From Pilasporangium apinafurcum (Eukaryota; Oomycota; Peronosporomycetes; Pythiales; Pythiaceae), in contig BCKE01000098.1 of assembly GCA_001600495.1 (NCBI GenBank), forward strand, positions 7,382 to 37,271: DNA of 29,890 nt, read 5' to 3'. Under the pieces are notes generated by a model that saw only the letters and a list, made by a program, of their open reading frames with translations, had not been told where the DNA came from and did not search any database. Made by a program: the position numbers and the translations under genes. Of this stretch, positions 1 to 10,490 are shown in pieces (the stretch's first letter is position 1; every line of letters starts with the position of its first letter).

Positions 1-840
1 CGACACAGATATCGTGTAAATTTTATCTAATCATTTTTGTGAATGAGAGTTTTGACGAATCAAATAACATGATTTGAAAAGTACATCTGACAAGTCTATA
101 GCCAAAATAAGGAACATTTTGTATACCTTGGTCAAGAGAAGGATGTTCCAATTTAGTGAATGGCTAATCAAAGCGTGATACAGTCTATTGTACCTTTTTT
201 TGGCTACAACCAAGAAGGTATACCTTTTATTGGCTACTACCCTTTTTTTATTTAATTTTAAAACTGGCTTATTATTTTTATTGTCTCTTTTTGAAATCGT
301 TGGGGCATTTTTTTTATTGTCCCTATTTTTTTATTTTTGAACTTTTTGGTGCAAAATTTTTATTTTTCAATTATCCTGGTACATATTGTTTATATTCCCA
401 TTACATATTCAATATTATTGTTATGGCAATACAATATTACTCAGTCAATATTGTTGATAATATCCAATGTATTACAATACTCAATATATTGTATCTTGGA
501 TTCTGAGGACTGGGAGATCTAAGCGATCGCAAAGCGCGCCTGACAATATAACAGCAGTATTCCCTTTCCCTATGTGTAAAGTGCTTGGTTTACCGTCCCA
601 GATCTCCTTGCTAAACCCGTTCTTGTCACTCTCGCTGCCGCTGAATGGATATTTGTTAGATATAGAACCTGAGCAAGATAAAATGGCCCATACATAGTTG
701 ATAATGTTTCTTGCTTCTTAAACTGAGGTTAAAACGTGTTGATTGCAGTACCAGCGTCTTTGTCTCTCATGTGTTCGAGTAAGAAGGGCAAAGATGCCGG
801 TGCTGCAACAGTCGATGGAAGACTTTACATCGCAGCTTTG
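1..840. other. AT-rich gene-free stretch with low-complexity repeats
   Basis: I find no gene here on either strand; the short open frames are not protein-like. Bases 190-241 hold two imperfect copies of a unit with CCTTTT(T/A)TTGGCTAC. Bases 271-355 hold two imperfect copies of a T-rich unit of about 40 bases containing TTTATTGTC. Bases 410-488 hold four CAATATT/CAATATA words inside very AT-rich DNA. From about 500 on the composition becomes more balanced, and 840 borders the 3' end of the TTLL9-like gene. This could be an old repeat or just slipped low-complexity sequence. Confidence 0.5.
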
Positions 841-2979
<2,139 letters not shown>

Positions 2980-3227
2980 TTTTTTATACTGATAGATCGT
3001 CACGACTGTGAAACTCTTGTTCGAGTATGGTCCGTCGCAGCAGTTTCTTTCGGATACCAATGGCAAATTTCAAAAGCCCACTAATCGAAGGATTCATGTG
3101 TATTTCAGTTGATTTATTCGCGAAACCAATCAAGTGGGTTCAACTTCCTAAATGGATCCACCAATTTCATTTACTCCCCCATGTATTCTTTGGACTCCTA
3201 TGTGTATACATACCTACGACACAGTCA

Positions 3228-4048
3228 CTATGTATACTTTACACCACCCATAAACGTACGAGGATCGGGCGCAGCTCCATTGAATTCAGCATTAGAAAAG
3301 TCAAAGCCTGGGTTCTCTTCCTGGAATCGTTCGAGCATCATTTGACGCTTGGCTGTCTCTTGAGCGATCGGATCCAACTGCATATACATAAACAGAAGGA
3401 GATCATTCTCAGTCAAACTCTTCCTCTCCGGTTCAACGTTGAAGCACTTTACTGTGCATACCGATCCATGACCGACAAACACAGCTTCCCACATTAGTCC
3501 TTTCTTCATTTTCTGCAAATTAATGTTCAATTCGCCTTCATCTGCGAGCATAATCATACACACAGAGGTAAGCAACGTAAACTGCGGTCTTACTACAATC
3601 AACTGCTATTCGTAGATTGTCGTACCGAGCATCCAGTAACTCTCTTTTACAACCACGGAGCTCCACAAGTCATGCTACATGTCACCGCCGTCGCCAACGG
3701 AAACATTACATAGTTGAAGAGTCACATAGCAAGTACTTCATTAGAATTGAGAACATCGACATGCTTACGTTGAGAAACTTGTCTGTCACTCCGCGCAGGC
3801 CCAATGTAATGTGGTTGGTCGTGATTTCGCACTGTAAGTGGTCCGCTGTGATCCCTGATGGTGGGTGAATGAACAAATTCACCTCTTCCAGAGATTGCTC
3901 CCATTCATAAATCTCTTGCCCTGTAGCGAAGGAAACGCGAGAGATACATAAACAAACACATACGCACACGGCTATAGTATTCACATATGCATAGCTCTGT
4001 TTATAACTCACCGTTGTGCTTAAATACTCGACGCTCGCTCGCAGTCAT
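3228..4048 (-). CDS. NUDCD2: NUDCD2-like CS-domain co-chaperone
   Basis: This is a small NudC-family protein with a CS (p23-like) fold. Relatives work with Hsp90 and stabilise dynein-pathway and beta-propeller proteins in the cytoplasm. Five exons (descending) are 4048-4012, 3920-3769, 3674-3626, 3541-3462 and 3377-3228, giving 155 residues; human NUDCD2 has 157. The N-terminal half holds the CS domain, starting YEWEQSLEEVNLFIHPP and including HLQCEITTNHITLGLRG. The C-terminus shows the diagnostic LERFQEENPGFDFSNAEF. The intron at 3461-3378 is 84 bases, a multiple of three, and has no in-frame stop. A naive frame reads through it, but removing it restores the spacing between the Trp and the LERFQ motif. 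The gene starts 102 bases downstream of the end of the FHA-RING gene on the same strand. Confidence 0.88.
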
Positions 4049-4150
4049 TGCTGCGTCTTCTTTCTACCTTACTGAGCTCTTCAATTTGTTATAGTACATC
4101 ATCCACAGCGGCGTTGACTAGTCAATTGGAGCAACCTTCATACAACCTCC

Positions 4151-5437
4151 TCAACCAAAGGAGATGAAAATCTTGAGCCGTTGTCGCGTTGCCTCCGAGT
4201 TCTGCAAGCGACAGCCCTCAAGTAGCAGGTTCTGCGCGATGGAAAGCAATTCTGTGCTGCTAGCAGCCTCGATCGCTCGATCTGTGAGCCCCACTTCGCG
4301 ACAAGACGCGATCCGTTGCTCACCGAACTGCTTGCTCAAGAACTGGCGGAACGCGAGTTTCTCTTCGACGATCCAGCGATTGAAGACACTGATTGGGGCC
4401 AAAAACGACGAGGTACTCACATTGGTCGTTCCATTTGCACTCGTCGTGATTACGCCCGCTGCTGTCTGGAATCGATGAGTCTGAGATCGACTGCGTATCA
4501 GCGATTTGTACGCGTCTGAATCACCGACCAATCGATGAACAAGATCGTCCAATGCACGATTACGCACGGGTTGTGTCTTGACTTGATCACGACACTCTGG
4601 ACAAGATAACGAACTACGGAACCAATTGGTGATGCAATGACCGCAGAACGTATGTGAACATGGCAGTGTGACGCTCGCATAGAAAAACTCCAGACAGACT
4701 GAGCAGATCATAAAACGTTCATGGTCGTCAGTCAAGGGTCCGTCACGCAGCCGTGTGCGCTTAAACGATGGTGCACTGGTGCTTTTCCTTCTACTGGTGC
4801 CATTCACTTCACTGGGATCGCTCTCACGTTCATCGCGCTCGCGTTTTGACGTCGTAGTGGGAGTAGCCACCTCAGCAATTGACGAACGAACGCGCGTGGG
4901 TGTCGATACAAAATTTAGCATCTGTGGAGAGGAAGTAGATAATGAGACAGCACGGGTAGGAGATAGAAACTGCTGCTGTCGCTGACGTCGTCGTGCTGAG
5001 TCACCAAAACCATCCAGTAGCTGAATGTACATACGCGAAAAAGCCGCATCGCTGGCGTGTACAACAACACGAACACCGCGATGCATTGACGACGCCAACA
5101 CGATCTCGTCGCAGTCATGCAAGGCGATCGTCCCACCCGAAGCCAGAATGACGCCATTCACAGCCGTGCCATTCATAGTGTCCAGATCCTGCAGAATCCA
5201 TCTGCGTGTCCCATTGCCCAGGTGGGTGAGTGGCGCCATTGGCACAATGCGCACATGGATTTTACTGACGGTGCGCGTGTCATCTGAGGTTTCTATGGGA
5301 ATATCGCATCGTCGGCTTCTTCCGATCGTGAATGCTTCTTCAAAATCCCACCACAATGGCGCCGCTACTGCTTCCTCACGCATCACTTGTTCCTTTGACA
5401 CTCCAACTTTCCCGCTCGAAAATGCATTTGTTCGCAT
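4151..5437 (-). CDS. FHA-RING E3 ubiquitin ligase (CHFR/RNF8-like architecture)
   Basis: This is a single-exon gene of 428 residues. Residues about 30-115 form a forkhead-associated domain, which reads phospho-threonine. Its core is visible as TIGRSRRCDIPIE, then SKIHVRI, then the NGTAVNG loop. Residues about 140-240 are a Ser/Thr/Arg-rich linker. Residues about 244-285 are a C3HC4 RING finger: CSVC, eleven residues, CSHTFCGHC, ten residues, CPEC. This finger would recruit a ubiquitin-conjugating enzyme. The 140-residue tail has no motif I recognise. The order FHA then RING matches CHFR and RNF8, which act in mitotic checkpoint and DNA-damage signalling. I see no CHFR-type cysteine-rich C-terminus, so I do not transfer either name. 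The start is the ATG at 5437; a TTG just upstream is not needed. Confidence 0.88.
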   Translation of the reverse strand: MRTNAFSSGKVGVSKEQVMREEAVAAPLWWDFEEAFTIGRSRRCDIPIETSDDTRTVSKIHVRIVPMAPLTHLGNGTRRWILQDLDTMNGTAVNGVILASGGTIALHDCDEIVLASSMHRGVRVVVHASDAAFSRMYIQLLDGFGDSARRRQRQQQFLSPTRAVSLSTSSPQMLNFVSTPTRVRSSIAEVATPTTTSKRERDERESDPSEVNGTSRRKSTSAPSFKRTRLRDGPLTDDHERFMICSVCLEFFYASVTLPCSHTFCGHCITNWFRSSLSCPECRDQVKTQPVRNRALDDLVHRLVGDSDAYKSLIRSRSQTHRFQTAAGVITTSANGTTNVSTSSFLAPISVFNRWIVEEKLAFRQFLSKQFGEQRIASCREVGLTDRAIEAASSTELLSIAQNLLLEGCRLQNSEATRQRLKIFISFG

Positions 5438-5665
5438 CAAGCCCTAGTTTCGATTAAGTAAACTAAGTGCGCATTAAGATCCACAAAAGTAAGCGTATTG
5501 GTGTGACCATATACCTGTCTAAATCGATTTATTAATATCGCATTACGAAGGTCTCTCTTGTTCGTAAATGGTTTATTTCTGGGTACAATTCTAAGGCGGA
5601 GTTCACTCTCATAATCAAGAGAGAGAAGAGCTTAGAGGAAGGATCGGCTGTGTGTGTGATTGGTG
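5438..5665. promoter_or_regulatory. shared divergent promoter region
   Basis: These 228 bases separate the start codons of the FHA-RING ligase (minus) and CUL1 (plus), so promoters and 5' leaders of both must lie here unless an upstream exon was missed. The stretch is AT-richer than the flanking coding DNA around 5520-5575. I recognise no specific transcription-factor site. Confidence 0.5.
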
Positions 5666-8056
5666 ATGAGTAAGAACACAATCAGTCTGGAGGAGGGCTG
5701 GGATCATGAGATCAAGCCCAAGGCCATAGATGTGCTGCTGGACATCCTTGACCAGGGCTTTGAGAAGGTCAAGGTCTCGCCCTTCCCACCCAACGCCTTC
5801 ATGCCAATTTATACCACGTGCTACAACATGTGCACGCAGCGCTCACCGTTCAATTTCTCCGAGCAGCTCTACGAGCGCCACGGACGCACGTTCGACACCT
5901 ACCTCGAGAGTAAGGTCCTCCCAAGCCTTGAAAAGGCGCACGATGAGTTTTTCCTGCAGGAACTTGTGAAGCGGTGGCAGAACCACAAGCTCATGATGAA
6001 ATGGATGTCACGGTTTTTCATGTATCTGGATCGCTACTACGTCAAGCACCACTCGCTACCTACACTTGATGATGCGGGACTCCAGAGTTTTGATCGCGTG
6101 GTGTTTCAGAAAGTGAAGGGCCGCGTGAAATGGGCCATGATCGAATTGATTGAAAAAGAACGCAACGGCGAGATCATTGATACGACCCTCATGCGCAATT
6201 GCGTTGAGGTTTTTGAAGTCATGGGCATGAAGTCGTTGGATGTCTATCAAATGGCATTTGAAAACGAGCTGATCGCCACGAGTGCCAGTTACTACGAGCG
6301 CAAGTCTCAAGGGTGGCTTAGCGAAGATTCCACACCCGTGTATTTGCAGAAAGTCGAGGAAGCCCTACAGGGTGAACGTAGTCGTGTGCAACGATATCTA
6401 CTCAAAGTCACCGAGCCGAAACTCATTAAGAAATTAGAAATTGTGCTGCTGGAAAACGCGCAAAAGGAGCTGATCGAGCGAGAAAACTCGGGTAAGTTGT
6501 GTTCCGTTGGGTTGAGATGGGTAGTGACTCATTAGTGGTTGATTATGATCCATTTGTAGGTGTGATCGCGTTGCTGAAAAACGATAAATTGGATGATCTT
6601 GCGCGGATGTATCGACTCTTCTCGCGTATTAAGAACGGATTGGAACCTATCGCTGATTTAGTGCAGAAGCATATCACTGCAGTTGGTAACGACATTGTGG
6701 AAAAGCGAGCGAATGCTGTAGCCACTGGGAATATTAAGGATGCCAGCTCGGATCCAACGTTTATCAAAGATATTTTGACCATTCACGATAAATTCCGCAG
6801 CATTGTTAACGAGCAATTTGCTGGTAATTCGCTATTTCAGAAGGCGCTGAAAGAAGCATTTGTTGAATTTGTCAACAAGGATGTTGGCCCCGACAGTTCT
6901 GCAAAGCTGATGAGCACATTTTGCGACCGCATTCTCAAAACGGGTGGAGAAAAGCTCAGTGATGAGCAGGTTGAAGACTATTTGGAAAAGGTAGTTTTCG
7001 TATTCTCGTACCTGACAGACAAAGACTTGTTTGCCGAAATTTATCGAAACCAATTGGCGAAACGTCTGCTAAATCAACGGTCTGCATCAGCTGACGCTGA
7101 GGTGTTAATGATTGGAAAGCTCAAATTGCGCTGTGGCGCGCAGTTCACGGGGAAAATGGAAGGAATGCTGAATGACTTGGCGATTGGAAGCGATCACCAC
7201 CAAGAATTTGAAGGATTTCTTAAAAATCAACGCAACAATGATGCTGCATCTGTTGCGGCCAATATGGAATTCAGTGTGCAAGTTTTGACGACGGGGTATT
7301 GGCCGTCATACAAAGTCTTAGAGATCACGATGCCCCCGCAAATGGTACGCTGCATGAACCTATTCAAGGTGTATTACGACTCCAAGACAAGTCACCGCCG
7401 TTTGCAATGGATCCATTCTCTCGGCAATGCAACGGTAAATTTGTTGAATATTATGTGAACATGCCAGTTATGAGGTGACCTGATTACTGATATGTGTGGT
7501 GATGTGTTTTCAGATTCGAGCAAACTTTCCAAAGAAAAAGTGGTACGATCTTCAGGTGACTACACTCCAGGCTGTAGCATTGCTATTGTTTAACGAAGGT
7601 GAAGGCTCTTTATCTTTTGAAGCCGTCCGTGAGTCATTGAATCTTTCGGTTGATATCGTCAAGCGTATTATGCACTCGCTTTCTTGTGGCAAATACAAGG
7701 TACTCGCTAAGAATCCTGTTGGAAAGACTATATCAACGAGTGACAACTTTGAAGTGAATAAAGCATTCGCCTCGCCCATGAGAAAGATTCGTATCCCTAT
7801 GGCGTCCCTCGAAGAAAGCCACAATCAGAAGAATGTGGAGGAAGATCGTAGCATAGCCATAGAAGCAGCGATTGTACGCATCATGAAGGCACGAAAGACA
7901 TTGCAACATCAACAGCTTATCTCGGAAGTCTTGAGCCAATTGGCATTTTTCAAGCCTAATCTGAAGGTGATCAAGCGCCGCATTGAAGCTTTGATCGATC
8001 GCGAGTACCTAGAAAGAGACCCTGATCAGGCAAATACGTACCGCTACCTTGCTTAA
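5666..8056 (+). CDS. CUL1: Cullin-1-type scaffold of SCF ubiquitin ligases
   Basis: CUL1 is the elongated scaffold that joins SKP1-F-box receptors at its N-terminus to RBX1-E2 at its C-terminus. Three exons, 5666-6491, 6560-7434 and 7514-8056, give 747 residues, the usual CUL1 length. Introns are 68 and 79 bases with GTAAG/GTAAA donors. Landmarks are the N-terminal LEEGWDHEIKP and YTTCYNMCTQ (SKP1-binding region), WMSRFFMYLDRYYVKHHSLP, then the cullin-homology stretches LSDEQVEDYLEKVVFVFSYL, DKDLFAEIYRNQLAKRLL and TTGYWPSYK. The C-terminal winged-helix holds IVRIMKARK, whose Lys 692 matches the neddylation site, and the protein ends in YRYLA as in the family. The N-terminal match is to CUL1 rather than CUL3 or CUL4. 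The start ATG lies just after TTG-GTG codons in the same frame. Confidence 0.95.
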
Positions 8057-8066
8057 TCCATCTAAT

Positions 8067-8132
8067 GGATGTGTTTGAATTTCAGAATAATACACTGTAG
8101 GATGTGTTTGGGTTTCAGCATAATACATTGGC
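8067..8132 (+). repeat. 33-base tandem duplication downstream of CUL1
   Basis: Two adjacent 33-base units (8067-8099 and 8100-8132) both begin GGATGTGTTTG and share TTTCAG and ATAATACA. They differ at about six positions. They lie 10 bases after the CUL1 stop codon, presumably in its 3' untranslated region, directly beside the left end of the Fanzor element. Confidence 0.75.
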
Positions 8133-8140
8133 GCTCTGTA

Positions 8141-8180
8141 TGCTTTTACATCGTTAAAGATTTAAAACGTCCAGGGGGTC
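8141..8180 (+). repeat. left terminal inverted repeat of the Fanzor element
   Basis: The inner part GTTAAAGATTT...CCAGGGGGTC (8153-8180) pairs with the complement of 10337-10364 at 23 of 28 positions; the outer 12 bases match at 7. The inner end runs into a perfect 7-base-arm palindrome, CCAGGGG-GTCTGG-CCCCTGG (8171-8190), present only at this end. Confidence 0.7.
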
Positions 8181-8232
8181 TGGCCCCTGGTTGTTGGTAT
8201 TGACCCTTATATTGTCATATAGTACCAAGTCC

Positions 8233-10293
8233 ATGAAGCGCAAAGCCGAAGACTACATGGTAGGACGCTTTCCGGGCATCGAGGTTACGCCTCAGTACCT
8301 CGGGAAGGTAATCAGAGACATCAACCTTACATGAAAGAGAAACAAATACGGTCACTTCCCCTCCGACCCCGGTCTACCGCACTACAAAACGGTCAAGATC
8401 AGCCTTGCCTCTGCTCTCAAGACTCCGGAGAAGCAATCGATGATCAGTCAGGCAGCGGCGACGGTCAATCACATCGTCATTCGATCCCTCCTGTTCCTCA
8501 GGCTGCACTACAAGGATACACCGTCGGTTGTGAATGCCGAGCTGGTGGATACGGTGTTCAAGACAGTTTGTCAGCGGAAGGCTAGAGATAGACCGCCTTC
8601 GGCCACCACCAAAGCTCTGCGGGACAACTTGACTGTGCTCTACAAGCAGCACCCCGAGCCCCTGTTGCAGATAGGAGGCGAACCGTTGTCCTAGACTCAT
8701 CTGAGCACTATGCTCGACTATGCTTTCGTCCAAGCGGTGATCGTCTTCGAGACCAATATCAAACAGCACTTCGTCGAGTATGTAGAGGCATATGTCAACA
8801 CGGTGTGGCAAAAAAACTACCTGGTAGAGCGCATCAGAGCTACTAGGAAAACCAAAAGGGAGCGTGAGGCTGCGATCAGGAAGCTATGTGTCACTCTCCG
8901 GCAGCTCAAGAACGATCTGTTGAACGTCGGCTCAGAGGCCTTTCAATCGCACCCCTCTTACCACTCGTGGGTGAGGCAGCAGAAGAGCCTAGTACTACCT
9001 GCAAAGACCAGGTACGAAAAGGATCTGCTATATGACGATCTGTAGTGCAAGCTACAGGACTACTGACCCGAGATGCTGAGAATGACCGAGGTGATCGAGA
9101 AGCCTGATAAGAAGATCCGTAACTTTTGATCTCTGAGGACCAACGTTATTCCGAGACACATCACACTGGACATGCCCACCCTGGTCCACCTGTTGTTCAC
9201 CAAGGAGAATGGTAGCAAGTCCAAGCTGCTGACAAAAGGAGAACTGGTGCGCAACAAGGATGAGATATGGAAGACGTTCTCCAGAACTAACATGAAGGTG
9301 TTCAAGGCAGGTGACTATCGATTCACCCACATGATCGACACCGATGGGGTCGCTTGCAGCACCCTGCTGATCAGGTGCGATCTGTACGGTAAGAAAACCC
9401 CCAAGAAGAAGCTCGTAGTAGTTCGGGAGCGGTACGTAGACGACCTGACAGTAGATGAAGCGCAACAGCTGAGTGAGCGACGTGTGGTGGGAATTGATTC
9501 CAACATGTGCGGCCTGCTGTTCTGCATCGACAAGGATGCCTCCAAGCGGTATTGTTACACTCAAAACCAATGCAGACAGGAGACCAAGGCCAAGGAGTAT
9601 GCTCAGATCATGCTGAACAACAAGAAGCACTCTTCAGTCGAGGATCGCACGATCATGGAGTGGAAATCGGACCTGTCGGCGTATGACCGCAAGACTGTCA
9701 ATAGTGACAAGTTCAAGGCTTTCATCAAGGCTAAGCTGCTGGTGAACAACAAGGTAACTGGGTTCTACGAGGGCAGGCTGTATCACAAGATGCGATTGAA
9801 CAACTTTTACAACATACTCAAGTCTGAACAGCGGCTGGTGCAACGCTTCAAGGAGATCTTCGGTACCCCAAACGAGGTAGTGGTGGGCATTGATGGCTGG
9901 GAGCAGAAGAAGCGCCGCAAGTTTAAGGACCCCATCAAGGGAAAGGGATTCAGGACTCTGTTAAGGAAACCCGACTACTCGATGTACTTCATGGACGAGT
10001 TCAAGACCAGCTGTCAGTGTTCTCACAACCAAGCCGAGGGTGCCAAGTGCGAGTAGTTTCGTGTCAGGCTGGACCCTAACACCAAAAAGGTTGACGAAGA
10101 CAGACAACTTCGACTTGTACACGGTCTATTGTTGTACCAACAGTGTCATAGGCTGTGGAATCGAGATGCCAACTATTCAATCAGCATAGCTTGCTTCACA
10201 AGGCAGGCTCTAGAGGGAAGAGGGCGACCAGAGTATCTGAGTCGCCAGACACGACTGCTATCAGCAGACAGTGCTGTTACGTCGACAGCATGA
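8233..10293 (+). pseudogene. Fanzor (eukaryotic TnpB-like RNA-guided nuclease), six in-frame stops
   Basis: One continuous frame of 686 codons runs from the ATG at 8233 to the TGA at 10291-10293. It is interrupted by stops at codons 34 (TGA, 8332), 154 (TAG, 8692), 271 (TAG, 9043), 278 (TGA, 9064), 299 (TGA, 9127) and 608 (TAG, 10054). No frameshift is needed anywhere. Homology is clearest in the C-terminal half: RuvC-I at VVGIDSNMCGLL (Asp, codon 422); an EVVVGIDGWEQKK segment followed about 40 residues later by MDEFKTS, whose Glu (codon 589) fits the alternative catalytic glutamate described for Fanzors; a four-Cys zinc finger (Cys codons at 10012, 10018, 10048, 10144); and LWNRDANYS with the RuvC-III Asp (codon 645). 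The longest stop-free part, 9172-10053, lacks RuvC-III. As read with the standard code it cannot make a full enzyme. Family relatives are guided by an RNA encoded next to the gene. Confidence 0.88.
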
Positions 10294-10336
10294 ACCATAA
10301 TTTACACCGCTGAGATGCTCGAGTGTTGCTTTTTAG

Positions 10337-10376
10337 GACCCCTTGGGTGTTTGAAATCTTCAACTGTGTAAAGATA
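10337..10376 (-). repeat. right terminal inverted repeat of the Fanzor element
   Basis: This is the complement partner of 8141-8180. Read on the minus strand it begins TATCTTTACACAG and ends CCAAGGGGTC at 10337. Bases 10294-10336, between the gene's last stop and this repeat, are the only non-coding DNA at this end, and in this family guide RNAs often map to such 3' borders. I see no conserved RNA fold I can name. Confidence 0.68.
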
Positions 10377-10490
10377 GATAGCTTTGCTGCAAATCAGTAT
10401 TGACATTTTGTTTCAGGACCCACCATCGACATGGATACATCAAGCATATCATCTATTCCTTTGTCTTATTTACCTATGCTTATCACTTCA

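Larger units (their letters stand above)
8141..10376 (+). mobile_element. Fanzor-bearing element with terminal inverted repeats
   Basis: This element of about 2.2 kb lies between the convergent CUL1 and WDR46 genes. It carries a degenerate Fanzor gene and no other recognisable protein. The ends are imperfect inverted repeats of about 40 bases: 8141-8180 against the complement of 10337-10376. The inner 28 bases match at 23 positions and most differences are transitions. A TA precedes the left repeat (8139-8140) and TA occurs at the right end (10375-10376 or 10379-10380), so a TA target duplication is possible but not proven. With no transposase inside, it would have depended on one encoded elsewhere. 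Exact borders are uncertain by a few bases. Confidence 0.7.

Noticed and set aside
1-600. Retrotransposon long terminal repeat or replication origin in the AT-rich start
   Set aside because: No matching second repeat, primer-binding site or coding region was seen; the signal is only low-complexity sequence.
3706-4011. Alternative N-terminus of the NUDCD2-like gene with a hydrophobic leader
   Set aside because: The leader is translated intron; a 5' exon starting at 4048 joins in frame to the CS domain and gives the family length.
8440-9045. Separate small genes at 8440-8694 and 8710-9045
   Set aside because: Both lie in the same frame as the Fanzor start and RuvC regions and are parts of the one stop-interrupted gene.
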